Shown piece after piece: positions 9,965-17,451 of a stretch of 64,000 nucleotides of DNA. The translations under genes were made by a program, and so were the position numbers. Source of the stretch: Mycolicibacterium iranicum (GTDB lineage: Bacteria > Actinomycetota > Actinomycetes > Mycobacteriales > Mycobacteriaceae); contig NZ_JACHVU010000007.1 in NCBI RefSeq assembly GCF_014190915.1, positions 221,579 through 285,578 of the forward strand, given 5' to 3'. The notes beneath the pieces are model-generated. The model made no database searches, was not told the origin of the DNA, and saw nothing but the letters and a program-made list of their open reading frames with translations. Each line of letters starts with the position of its first letter. The stretch's first letter is position 1.

Positions 9965-9970
9965 TACCCT
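9965..9970 (+). promoter_or_regulatory. -10-like TACCCT, leaderless tetR promoter
   Basis: TACCCT ends seven bases before the GTG at 9978 and there is no ribosome-binding site, which is the usual mycobacterial leaderless arrangement. Confidence 0.5.
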
Positions 9971-9977
9971 CGTCGGT

Positions 9978-10595
9978 GTGACCACACCGGAGAGGTTCGG
10001 GGCGATCGCGCGCACGGCGGCCCAGACCCGCGTGTTGGACGCGGCGCTCAAACTCATCGCCGAATTCGGTGTCAGCGGTACGTCCCTGCAGATGATCGCC
10101 GATGCGATGGGGGTCACCAAGGCCGCGGTGTACCGGCAGTTCAAGACGAAAGAAGAGATCGTCATCGCGATCACCGAGCGGGAGTTGAGCCGGCTCGAGG
10201 ATGCCGTCGAGGCTGCCGAGGCGCAGGGCCACGGCGTCCGGTCGCGCGAGATCCTGCTCAACCGGATGCTGGATCAGGCGATCGAGCGGCGCGGGGTGGT
10301 CAGCGTGCTGCAGTTCGATCCGGTCATCATCCGTCTGCAGGCAGAGCACGAGCCGTTCCAGCGGTTCGTCGAACGGCTCTACGCCGCGCTCCTAGGCACC
10401 GAGGCGGGGGTGGAGGCCCGGGTGCACGCCGCGATGCTGTCGAGTGCCATCAGCGTGGCGGTCATGCACCCGCTGGTCGCGGACCTCGACGCCGAAACCT
10501 TACGCGCACAACTTCTTCAGATGTCGCGGCGGATGCTCGACCTCCCGGCCGACGACTCCGCGTCGACGACGAAGAGCCGTTCGGCGGCGGTGTAG
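9978..10595 (+). CDS. TetR family transcriptional regulator
   Basis: 205 residues from GTG 9978. The N-terminal TetR DNA-binding domain (about residues 10-60) reads RVLDAALKLIAEFGVSGTSL, then MIADAMGVTKAAVYRQFKTK. It lies 61 bases after the second KstD-like gene and appears to have its own leaderless promoter. As the TetR gene closest to the GAGAAT-N3-ATTCTC sites it is the leading candidate for the regulator of that set, though this is inference. Its 3' end overlaps the convergent meaB gene by 79 bases. Confidence 0.88.
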   Translation: MTTPERFGAIARTAAQTRVLDAALKLIAEFGVSGTSLQMIADAMGVTKAAVYRQFKTKEEIVIAITERELSRLEDAVEAAEAQGHGVRSREILLNRMLDQAIERRGVVSVLQFDPVIIRLQAEHEPFQRFVERLYAALLGTEAGVEARVHAAMLSSAISVAVMHPLVADLDAETLRAQLLQMSRRMLDLPADDSASTTKSRSAAV

Positions 10596-11425
10596 GCGTC
10601 CTGACCGCCGTCGGCGACCGACGCCGCCAACCGGTCCAGCTCAGGGTGGGTGCGCAGCAGCGTCTGCGCCAGCGACAGGATCTGCGAGCGCGCCCGTGCC
10701 GTCCGGCGATCCGCGCTGTCGGCCCGGTGGTGGGCGTCGATCACCTCGACCAGTTCGGCCAGTCCCACCCCTTGTGCGGCAACGAGTTTGAGGATCGGCA
10801 CCGCGGTCTCGGCCCGCAGGTCGCGCACCGTCTGATCGGCGCCGTCGCGGTCCGCCTTGTTCACCACGACGATGTCGGCGACCTCGAGCAGCCCCGCTTT
10901 GGCCGCCTGCACCGCGTCGCCGGCACCCGGGTTGAGGACCACCACCGTCGGATCGGCGACCGCGGCGATCTCGATCTCGGACTGCCCGACCCCGACCGTC
11001 TCCAAAATGATCACGTCGTACCCGAGGGCCGACAGCAGCCGGATCGCAGCGGGCACCGCCGCGGCGAGACCGCCGAGGTGGCCACGCGTTGCCACCGAGC
11101 GGATCAGGACGTCGGGATCGTTGATGTGCGCGGACATTCGGATTCGATCACCCAGCAGCGCCCCGCCGCTGTACGGCGACGACGGGTCGACCGCCAGCAC
11201 CGCGACCTTCATACCGGTGGCGCGGTAGGCGCCCACGAGCGCACCGACCGTGGTGGACTTGCCCGCGCCCGGCGGTCCGGTGATGCCGACCACCCGGGCG
11301 GGGTCCACGGCGGCCAGGGCGGCGAGCACCTCGCTGCGGCGCGCGCTCTCCACGAAACTGAGCAGTCGGCCGGTCGCGCGCGGTGACCCGCCGCGAGCAG
11401 CGTCGATGAGCTCGTCGATGGTCAC
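10517..11425 (-). CDS. meaB: MeaB/ArgK-type GTPase, B12 mutase chaperone
   Basis: 302 residues from GTG 11425. G-protein motifs are clear: Walker A GITGPPGAGKST (48-58), ETVGVGQSE (switch region) and NKAD. MeaB proteins load and protect adenosylcobalamin-dependent acyl-CoA mutases such as methylmalonyl-CoA mutase. No mutase is adjacent, but a split B12-dependent mutase lies about 9 kb downstream (19866-21856) and may be its partner. The gene stands alone, with a TAATCT seven bases before its GTG. Its C-terminus overlaps tetR convergently. Confidence 0.9.
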   Translation of the reverse strand: MTIDELIDAARGGSPRATGRLLSFVESARRSEVLAALAAVDPARVVGITGPPGAGKSTTVGALVGAYRATGMKVAVLAVDPSSPYSGGALLGDRIRMSAHINDPDVLIRSVATRGHLGGLAAAVPAAIRLLSALGYDVIILETVGVGQSEIEIAAVADPTVVVLNPGAGDAVQAAKAGLLEVADIVVVNKADRDGADQTVRDLRAETAVPILKLVAAQGVGLAELVEVIDAHHRADSADRRTARARSQILSLAQTLLRTHPELDRLAASVADGGQDAYTAAERLFVVDAESSAGRSSIRRDI

Positions 11426-11432
11426 CTCAGAC

Positions 11433-11438
11433 AGATTA
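11433..11438 (-). promoter_or_regulatory. -10-like TAATCT, leaderless meaB promoter
   Basis: Read on the minus strand, TAATCT lies seven bases upstream of GTG 11425, with no ribosome-binding site between. This fits leaderless transcription. Confidence 0.45.
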
Positions 11439-11480
11439 CGCAGGCGATTCCCCTCCTGTGCGGCCGGCCGTTCCGATATC

Positions 11481-11495
11481 GAGAATGTTATTCTC
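11481..11495. promoter_or_regulatory. GAGAAT-N3-ATTCTC operator upstream of SDR
   Basis: A perfect 6-bp-arm inverted repeat with spacer GTT, 33 bases upstream of the SDR start at 11529. It has the same sequence as the sites at 7474 and 17402. Its TTATTCT may double as the -10, so occupancy would repress the SDR pair. Confidence 0.72.
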
Positions 11496-11528
11496 TGTGC
11501 AAGAGAGCCACAGTTTCAAGGAGGGTCC

Positions 11529-12293
11529 ATGGATATCGCCGGAAACTCAGCCCTGGTCGTCGGTGGGGCCGGCGGACTCGGCGAAGCGACAGTGCGACGG
11601 CTGGTGAGCGCCGGCGCCAAGGTCGTGGTCGCCGACCTCGCCGACGACAAGGGCAAGCAACTGGAATCCGAACTCGGCGTTCGGTACGTGCGCACCGACG
11701 CGACGAGCGAGGAGTCGGTCAACGCCGCCATCGCGGAGGCGGAAGCCCTGGCCCCGCTGCGGATCTCGGTCGACACCCACGGCGGCCCCGCCAGCGGTGG
11801 TCGCCTGATCGGCAAGGACGGGTCGCCGCTGGACCTCGAGGGATTCAAGAAGACGATCGAGTTCTACCTGACCGCTGTCTTCAACGTGCTGCGGCTCTCG
11901 GCGGCGGCGATCGCCAAGACCGATCCGCTCGACGAGGGCGCCCGCGGTGTCATCGTCAACACCGCCTCGATCGCAGGCTACGAGGGGCAGATCGGCCAGC
12001 TGCCGTACTCGGCCGCCAAAGGCGGGGTCCTCGGCATGACGCTGGTGGCCGCACGTGACCTGTCCCCGTTGGGAATCCGCGTCGTGACCATCGCGCCGGG
12101 CACCATCAACACGCCCGCCTACGGCAAGGCCGCCGACCAGCTCGAACAGTACTGGGGACCGCAGGTGCCGTTTCCGAAGCGCATGGGCCGCTCCACGGAA
12201 TACGCGCGCCTGGCGCAGAGCATCATCGAGAACGACTACCTCAACGGCGAGATCATCCGCCTCGACGGAGCGCTGCGGTTCCCCCCGAAATGA
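11529..12293 (+). CDS. SDR oxidoreductase, HSD17B10-like (3-hydroxyacyl-CoA dehydrogenase type)
   Basis: 254 residues from ATG 11529, with AAGGAGGG upstream. The Rossmann motif VVGGAGGLGEA is near residue 10 and the catalytic YSAAKGG lies in the second half, after NTASIAGYEGQIGQLP. The segment VNTASIAGYEGQIGQ and the PKRMGR loop resemble type-II 3-hydroxyacyl-CoA/17-beta-hydroxysteroid dehydrogenases. It would oxidise a 3-hydroxyacyl-CoA or ring hydroxyl with NAD+. It is directly downstream of a perfect operator and is followed by a second SDR seven bases on, forming a two-gene plus-strand unit. Confidence 0.87.
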   Translation: MDIAGNSALVVGGAGGLGEATVRRLVSAGAKVVVADLADDKGKQLESELGVRYVRTDATSEESVNAAIAEAEALAPLRISVDTHGGPASGGRLIGKDGSPLDLEGFKKTIEFYLTAVFNVLRLSAAAIAKTDPLDEGARGVIVNTASIAGYEGQIGQLPYSAAKGGVLGMTLVAARDLSPLGIRVVTIAPGTINTPAYGKAADQLEQYWGPQVPFPKRMGRSTEYARLAQSIIENDYLNGEIIRLDGALRFPPK

Positions 12294-12300
12294 CCGGGAA

Positions 12301-13041
12301 GTGACCCTCGCGGGCAAGACGGCGTTCGTCGCCGGCGCCAGCCGCGGTATCGGCGCCACCGTCGCGGCGGCGCTGGCACGCGCCGGCGCGAACGTCGCCG
12401 TCGCGGCTCGGTCCGAGCACGAGGGCAGGCTCCCAGGCACCATCGGCTCGGTGGCCCAACGCATCACCGCCGACGGCGGGCGGGCTCTCCCCGTCGTGTG
12501 CGACGTCACCGACGAAGAGTCCGTCGACGCCGCGGTGGCCACCACGGTCGCCGAGTTCGGCGGCCTCGACATCCTGGTCGCGAACGCTGGCGTGCTGTGG
12601 CTGGGGCCCGTCGAATCGACGCCGTTGAAGCGTTGGCAGCTGTGCCTCGACGTCAACACTACGGGGGTGTTCCTCGTGACGAAGGCCGCGATCCCCCACG
12701 TGCGCGCCCGCGGTGGCGGGTCTCTGATCGCGATCACCACGACGGGCGTGGCGATGACCGACCACGGCGCGAACGCCTACTGGGTGTCGAAGGCGGCGAC
12801 CGAGCGGCTCTATCTGGGGTTGGCCGCCGATCTGCGTACTGACAACATCGCAGTGAATTGCCTCAGCCCGTCACGGGTCGTCCTCACCGAAGGCTGGCAG
12901 GCCGGCGGCGCAGGCATGCAGATCCCACCCGAGATGGTCGAGCCCCCAGAGGCCATGGGCGACGCTGCGGTTTTCCTTGCCGGGCAGAACGCTTCGGGCA
13001 TCACCGGCACGATCCAGCGCTCCGAGGAACTCGCTCGCTAG
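12301..13041 (+). CDS. SDR family oxidoreductase
   Basis: 246 residues from GTG 12301. GASRGIGATV (about 12-21) is the cofactor motif, ILVANAG the structural NAG motif, and YWVSKAATE the catalytic Tyr-x3-Lys. The insert after AARSEHEGRLPGTIG resembles the HSDL2-type SDR at 22032, so the two may be related paralogues. It begins seven bases after the preceding SDR and is probably co-transcribed with it from the 11481 promoter. A sterol or acyl-CoA substrate is likely; the specific one is unknown. Confidence 0.85.
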   Translation: MTLAGKTAFVAGASRGIGATVAAALARAGANVAVAARSEHEGRLPGTIGSVAQRITADGGRALPVVCDVTDEESVDAAVATTVAEFGGLDILVANAGVLWLGPVESTPLKRWQLCLDVNTTGVFLVTKAAIPHVRARGGGSLIAITTTGVAMTDHGANAYWVSKAATERLYLGLAADLRTDNIAVNCLSPSRVVLTEGWQAGGAGMQIPPEMVEPPEAMGDAAVFLAGQNASGITGTIQRSEELAR

Positions 13042-13079
13042 GCCTGCACCGCGAGGCTGCTCTGCGGGCCTGCACCGGC

Positions 13080-13218
13080 CTGCACCGCGAGCGCGCGTGT
13101 CTGCACGCCGACACGCCGCACCGTCCGTACTTTTCAGCGCGGTCGCGGCGTCGCGAGCGCGCGCCAAATGCCACCTGCAACGGCGCGCCGCTGTGCAGAC
13201 CCGCGCGCTCGCGGTGCA
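13080..13218. repeat. REP-like inverted repeat, 26-bp arms
   Basis: The arm at 13081-13106 and the arm at 13193-13218 are reverse complements over 26 bases with a single mismatch, separated by 86 bases that are themselves rich in CGCG. The element fills most of the 227-base gap between two convergent genes (SDR and enoyl-CoA hydratase), where a bidirectional terminator or extragenic palindrome is expected. No T-tract is present. Its dispersion in the genome could not be tested. Confidence 0.65.
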
Positions 13219-13251
13219 AGGTTCCCAGTGCAAGGTTCCCAGTGCAAGGTG
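13214..13251. repeat. Short tandem repeat, 14-bp unit GTGCAAGGTTCCCA x2.7
   Basis: Two perfect copies of a 14-base unit (13214-13227 and 13228-13241) are followed by a partial third (13242-13251), overlapping the right arm of the REP-like element and ending 17 bases before the enoyl-CoA hydratase stop. This looks like replication slippage. Confidence 0.75.
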
Positions 13252-13268
13252 TAGTGCAAAGGGGCCAG

Positions 13269-14033
13269 TCAGTTCTTGGCGATCAGGCCGTCGACGATCT
13301 TGTTGAAGTCCGCCGTCCCGAACGACACGTATTCGGCGAGGTTGGCATAGTCCAATGACGCCATCACCGAGCGCTCGAGCTGGATGTTCATCAACCGCTT
13401 GGTGGCCTCGACGGCCTGCTGCGGGAGCGCCATGATCTTCTCGGCGCACGCGATCGCATCGGTGACCGGTTCCGCGACAACGTGATTGGCCAGCCCGAGC
13501 TCCAGAGCGCGGGGCGCCTTGATGCGCACACCGGTCAGCGCGAACTCCTTGGCCTGCAGCAGGCTGATCTGCGAACCCCACACCAGCGGACCGCCGTCAG
13601 CGGCGACCAGCCCGATCTGGACGTGCGGGTCGGCGAAGTGCGCGGTCTCGGCCATGTAGACGATGTCCGACAGCGCCGCGAGGCTGCAGCCCAGCCCCAC
13701 CGCCGGGCCGTTCACCGCGGCGATGACCGGGATGCGGCAGCGCACCATGCCGATGACCAGATCGCGGCCGTGCTTGATCGTCTTCTGCCGCAACGCCTCA
13801 TCGCGTCGGAGTTCGTCGAGGTAGTTGAAGTCACCGCCGGCCGAGAAGGCCCGCCCCGCGCCGGTGATCACCGCGGCGCGTGCGCCGACGTCCTCGTTCA
13901 GTGCCTCCCAGATCCGCGCCAGCCCGACATGCAACGCGTCGTTGACGGCGTTGAGCGCGTCGGGACGGTTGAGCGTGATGATGCGCAGACCGCCTTCGGC
14001 GCGGACGTCGATCTCTTCTGGCATGTCGTACAT
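13269..14033 (-). CDS. Enoyl-CoA hydratase/isomerase (crotonase fold)
   Basis: 254 residues from ATG 14033. Crotonase features are GAGRAFSAGGDF (oxyanion loop, about 58-70) and NGPAVGLGCSLAALSDIVYM (about 105-125). The catalytic Glu-Glu pair of classical hydratases is not conserved: the first loop gives NGPAVGLGCSLA and the second HVQIGLVAADGG, where the usual PEv.lGl.p glutamate is absent. It may therefore be an isomerase, a hydrolase or a C-C bond-cleaving crotonase. It is the last gene of the ligase-ACAD-ACAD-crotonase operon, three bases after the ACAD. Confidence 0.85.
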   Translation of the reverse strand: MYDMPEEIDVRAEGGLRIITLNRPDALNAVNDALHVGLARIWEALNEDVGARAAVITGAGRAFSAGGDFNYLDELRRDEALRQKTIKHGRDLVIGMVRCRIPVIAAVNGPAVGLGCSLAALSDIVYMAETAHFADPHVQIGLVAADGGPLVWGSQISLLQAKEFALTGVRIKAPRALELGLANHVVAEPVTDAIACAEKIMALPQQAVEATKRLMNIQLERSVMASLDYANLAEYVSFGTADFNKIVDGLIAKN

Positions 14034-14036
14034 GGC

Positions 14037-15125
14037 TCAGCCTCCCAGTCCGAGGATGCGTTGGGCGATGATGTTCTTCTGGATCTGCGATGTCCCGCCC
14101 ATGACGCTCTGGGCACGGCTGTACATGTAGGCGCCGAACAGCTCCTCGTCGCCGGTGCCCACGGTCTTGAGGGCCGCGTGCCCCACGGACTGCTCGACCC
14201 AGGTCATCAACAACTTGTCGAGCGATCCCTGGGGGCCGTGGGTGAGCCCGTCGAGTTGTTCGGACAACCGCCTGCGGACGTGCAACCGCAACATCTCGGT
14301 CTGTACCCATGCCCAGAGCAATTCCTCGGGCGGCGTTTTGTCGACACCGGATGCCATCTGGCGCACAGTTTTTCCGTACCGGGCCGAGAAGCCGAGCGTC
14401 GAGGGTTCCCGCTCATGGCTGACCACCGTCATGGCGAGCTTCCAGCCCTCGCCCGGGGCGCCGACCATGTTTTCGGCGGGCACCCGCGCACCGTCGAAGC
14501 TGACCTGCCCGAATTCCTTGGTGACACCGCTGATCATCTTCAGCGGCCGCTGTTCGATCCCGGGCTGGTGCATCGAGACGATGAACGCCGAGATGCCCTT
14601 GTGTTTGGGCACGTCCTTGTCGGTGCGAGCCAGGACAAGACACCAGTCCGCGACGTCGGAGTAACTCGTCCAGATCTTGTGGCCGTGGATGACGTAGTCG
14701 TCCCCGTCCCGGACAGCGGTCGTCGTCAGTGACGCCAGGTCGGACCCGGCGCCCGGCTCGGAGAAGCCCTGGCACCACCGTTCGCTGCCGTTGATCATTC
14801 CGGGCAGGAACCGTTGCCGGAGTTCCTCGCTGCCATGGTGACTCAGCCCCACGACCAGATAGCCCAGACTCGGTCGCGCCGGCGCCCCGGCCTTGGCGAT
14901 CTCCTCGTCGACGATCACGTCGTAGACCGGCGGTAGATCCTGGCCGCCGTACGCCGTGGGCCACGACGTGCCGAAGAACCCGGCCTGGAAGAGCGCCTGG
15001 TGCCACTCCCCCGCCTTGGCCCAGTACGCGTCGCCCGACGTCGGGAACTTGCCCTTCTGCTCGATCAGCCAGCCGCGCAACCGATCCCGGAATGCGGCTT
15101 CGTCGGATGAGTCACGAAAGTCCAA
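14037..15125 (-). CDS. Acyl-CoA dehydrogenase subunit (FadE type)
   Basis: 362 residues. Typical ACAD blocks are SEPGAGSDLASL (FAD/substrate contact, middle), GHKIWTSYSDVADWC, and C-terminal QSVMGGTSQIQKNIIAQRILGL. The C-terminal position that carries the catalytic Glu in medium-chain ACADs is Gly here, as in many mycobacterial FadE proteins with the base elsewhere. The start overlaps the upstream short ACAD by 14 bases. Paired genes of one full-size and one short ACAD are the pattern of heterotetrameric steroid-type dehydrogenases in actinobacteria, so an alpha2-beta2 enzyme desaturating a bulky CoA ester is inferred. Confidence 0.9.
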   Translation of the reverse strand: MDFRDSSDEAAFRDRLRGWLIEQKGKFPTSGDAYWAKAGEWHQALFQAGFFGTSWPTAYGGQDLPPVYDVIVDEEIAKAGAPARPSLGYLVVGLSHHGSEELRQRFLPGMINGSERWCQGFSEPGAGSDLASLTTTAVRDGDDYVIHGHKIWTSYSDVADWCLVLARTDKDVPKHKGISAFIVSMHQPGIEQRPLKMISGVTKEFGQVSFDGARVPAENMVGAPGEGWKLAMTVVSHEREPSTLGFSARYGKTVRQMASGVDKTPPEELLWAWVQTEMLRLHVRRRLSEQLDGLTHGPQGSLDKLLMTWVEQSVGHAALKTVGTGDEELFGAYMYSRAQSVMGGTSQIQKNIIAQRILGLGG

Positions 15126-15927
15126 TGGTCAGCTCCTCCAGCTTGGCCGGCCAGGCTTCGGTTGCGGCCAGCACTCGGCGCAGGTAGATGTGCGCCAGAC
15201 ACTCCCAGGTGTTGCCGATCCCTCCGTGGACCTGAATCGACGTTTCGCACACCGTCATCGCGGCGCGCGCACAGTAGATCTTCGCGATGCGCGCCGCCTC
15301 GACGGCTTCTGCCACCGGGAGTTCGTCGACGGCCCACGCGGCGTGGCGCGACACGCTGATCGAACCCTCGATGAGTGCCAGGCTTTCGGCGAGCAGATGT
15401 GCCACGGCCTGGTAGGAGCCGATCGCCGCACCGTACTGCTCGCGGACCTTGGCGTACTCGGTGGCCAGAGCATGGGTGCCCCGGGCGGCGCCGACGATGT
15501 CGGCTGCGGTCGCAGCCAGGGCCAGCGCGTACCAGCGCCCCGAGTCCTCCTCGGAGAGCTCGCTCAGCTCGGCCGGGGACTCGACCACGCCGGTGAGGCT
15601 CCCGGTCAGGTCAACCGACTGTGGCGCCGTGTCGGCGACCGCCACGTCCCGTCCGAGGCGGCGCTGCAGATCGTCGGAGAGCACGGGGCCCAGGTAGGGC
15701 ACGTCGACCAGGCCGCGACCGAACTCCTCGGCCACGATCGCGACCTCCACGGCTGAGGCGCCGTCGGAGCGCAGAGTCCGGAATCCGGTGGCGTCGACGG
15801 CCTTTTCGAGGCGCGCCAGCCGCCCGGAGTCATCGAGGTCGGCCACCGAGCCGGGGCCGAGGTCTCCGGCCACCTCCGCGGCGGCATCACGCAGCTGTCG
15901 CTGCTCACTGGTCAATCGGACGTCCAT
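15112..15927 (-). CDS. Short acyl-CoA dehydrogenase subunit
   Basis: 271 residues from ATG 15927, overlapping the ligase stop by one base (TGATG). The N-terminal helical domain (MDVRLTSEQRQLRDAA) and the C-terminal domain (KVREQYGAAIGSYQAVAH, and VHGGIGNTWECLAHIYLRR) are present. The central beta domain is much reduced, which explains the length (standard about 380). Such subunits pair with a full ACAD in steroid-side-chain alpha2-beta2 enzymes (ChsE1-ChsE2 type) and may bind FAD only at the interface. It overlaps the partner gene by 14 bases. Confidence 0.85.
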   Translation of the reverse strand: MDVRLTSEQRQLRDAAAEVAGDLGPGSVADLDDSGRLARLEKAVDATGFRTLRSDGASAVEVAIVAEEFGRGLVDVPYLGPVLSDDLQRRLGRDVAVADTAPQSVDLTGSLTGVVESPAELSELSEEDSGRWYALALAATAADIVGAARGTHALATEYAKVREQYGAAIGSYQAVAHLLAESLALIEGSISVSRHAAWAVDELPVAEAVEAARIAKIYCARAAMTVCETSIQVHGGIGNTWECLAHIYLRRVLAATEAWPAKLEELTIGLS

Positions 15928-17339
15928 CAGATCTCTCCGCTCTTCGCGTGAGCGCTCATCTCGCGCTCCCGTAACACTCGCCGCAGCACCTTGCCCGAGG
16001 GCAGGCGCGGGATGTCGTCGACGACGACCACCCGGCTCGGTCGCTTGTAGGACGCGAGGCGCTCGGCGACCAGGCCGGCGAGCTCCTCGGGGTCGACGGC
16101 GCAACTCGTGGTGACCGCGGCGACGATCGCTTCACCGTCGGCCGCGGGGACCCCGAAGACCGCGCAGTCCGCGACCGCGGGATGTCCGTGCAGCACGGCC
16201 TCCACCTCGGCCGGTGCCACCTGGAATCCGCGGACCTTGATCATCTCCTTGGTGCGGTCGGTGATCCGCAACCATCCGTCCGAGTCCATCGACCCCACGT
16301 CGCCGGTGCGATACCAGCCGTCCGAAAACGCTTGCGCCGTCCACTGTTCGGGTAGATACCCGGCCATGGCCGATGCCGAGCGCACCTGGATCTCGCCCTC
16401 CTGCCCCGGCCCCACGACCTCGCCGGTCTCCAGCGAGACGATCCGCAGCCCGACCCCGGCCACGGCGCGACCGACGGTGTCCAGCCGGGCGTCCTGCAGG
16501 TCGTTGCAGGAGATCACGGGCAGTTCACTGGCCCCGTAGGCCGTCACCCACGAGACGCCGGTGCGGGCGGACACCGCCTCGGCGACACTGCGTGTCACCG
16601 GAGTGGCACACCACATGATGTAGCGCAGCGAGGAGAGGTCGTGGTCTTCCAGCTTGGGATGGCGGGCCAGCGCGAGTGCGATCGGCGCGACGGCCATCTC
16701 GATGGTGATGCCGTCGGACTCGATGTGGCGCAGCATGGTGTCGATGTCGAAGCGGCGGTGGAGCCGGATCCAGGTACCGGTGTCGAGCGCCATGATGATG
16801 TTCAGCAGGCCGAGGATGTGCGAGGGCGGGGTCATGACCTGCATGCGGTCGTCGGCGGTCAGTCCCAGCGCATCCCGCCAGTGCCTGATCGCCACAGCCA
16901 GGGACCCATGGGTGTGACGCACCGCCTTCGGCATCCCGGTGGTGCCGGAACTGAAGACGAATACCGCATCGGTGTCCGGATCGACCGCTGCGGCGAGACC
17001 GCGCCCGGGGGTGATCTCCTCGTCGAGCGACACCATCGGCATGGCCTCGGCGAGCACCGGGTGATCTCCGATCGCATGGGTCGGCCCCGTCAACCCCAGC
17101 GCATGGTCCACCTCGGTCCGCTTCCACGCCGGGCTCAGGAGCACCGCCGCGGCACCGAGGCGCCAGATCGCGCGCAGTGCAATGACGAACTCGGGCCGGT
17201 TCGACGACATCACCGCGACGCGAGACCCCGTCCCGACGCCGCGGGCTGCCAGTTCGGCGGCCATACCCCCGGACAGCGCGTCGAGTTCGGCGAGGGTGTA
17301 CTGCCGCTCCTCGAAGGCGAGCGCAGTCGGCTCACTCAC
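15927..17339 (-). CDS. AMP-dependent acyl-CoA synthetase/ligase
   Basis: 470 residues from GTG 17339. It is an ANL superfamily adenylating enzyme that activates a carboxylic acid via acyl-AMP to acyl-CoA. Motifs are FSSGTTGMPKAV (P-loop, about 140-151), GASELP (A5 region), WYRTGDVG (A7), and a C-terminal PRLPSGKVLRR with the catalytic Lys. The acyl pocket suggests nothing specific. It heads the operon ligase-ACAD-ACAD-crotonase, which would carry out activation and one round of beta-oxidation. It is divergent from a ferredoxin across a perfect GAGAAT-N3-ATTCTC operator. Confidence 0.9.
   Translation of the reverse strand: MSEPTALAFEERQYTLAELDALSGGMAAELAARGVGTGSRVAVMSSNRPEFVIALRAIWRLGAAAVLLSPAWKRTEVDHALGLTGPTHAIGDHPVLAEAMPMVSLDEEITPGRGLAAAVDPDTDAVFVFSSGTTGMPKAVRHTHGSLAVAIRHWRDALGLTADDRMQVMTPPSHILGLLNIIMALDTGTWIRLHRRFDIDTMLRHIESDGITIEMAVAPIALALARHPKLEDHDLSSLRYIMWCATPVTRSVAEAVSARTGVSWVTAYGASELPVISCNDLQDARLDTVGRAVAGVGLRIVSLETGEVVGPGQEGEIQVRSASAMAGYLPEQWTAQAFSDGWYRTGDVGSMDSDGWLRITDRTKEMIKVRGFQVAPAEVEAVLHGHPAVADCAVFGVPAADGEAIVAAVTTSCAVDPEELAGLVAERLASYKRPSRVVVVDDIPRLPSGKVLRRVLREREMSAHAKSGEI
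15939..15960. repeat. Dispersed 22-bp element, single copy
   Basis: Twenty of 22 bases match the core of the 32-bp tandem unit at 50789-50810 (gctcttcgcgNNagcgctcatc). Here it overlaps the last codons of the acyl-CoA ligase (MSAHAKSGEI). Its recurrence 35 kb apart suggests a small dispersed sequence family. Confidence 0.5.
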
Positions 17340-17399
17340 GTTGCGCGCGCCCCTTCCGGAAGTAGTGGATGATGTTCGCGAGAGGATTACGGTTTGTCC

Positions 17400-17418
17400 A
17401 GGAGAATAGTATTCTCCT
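17400..17418. promoter_or_regulatory. GAGAAT-N3-ATTCTC operator, ligase/ferredoxin divergent promoter
   Basis: The best copy of the motif: AGGAGAAT-AGT-ATTCTCCT, with perfect 8-bp arms (core 17402-17416). It sits between the divergent ligase (17339) and ferredoxin (17452) and abuts the -10-like TATTAT at 17418-17423, so one bound dimer could control both directions. Confidence 0.75.
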
Positions 17419-17423
17419 ATTAT
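17418..17423 (+). promoter_or_regulatory. -10-like TATTAT for ferredoxin
   Basis: TATTAT immediately follows the operator palindrome, and a GAGAGGG ribosome-binding site lies before ATG 17452. This gives a leadered transcript starting about 20 bases upstream of the gene. Confidence 0.5.
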
Positions 17424-17451
17424 CAGAATGACAATGTCGAGAGAGGGTCAT

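Noticed and set aside
8177..10261. A 694-codon minus-strand frame opposite the KstD-like gene and tetR
   Set aside because: It covers a complete flavoprotein gene and part of tetR on the other strand, and its translation has no domain structure.
13042..13268. Possible CRISPR array from repeated GTGCAAGGTTCCCA units
   Set aside because: Units are 14 bp, directly abutting, without spacers, and no cas genes are near. It is a simple tandem repeat beside a REP-like palindrome.
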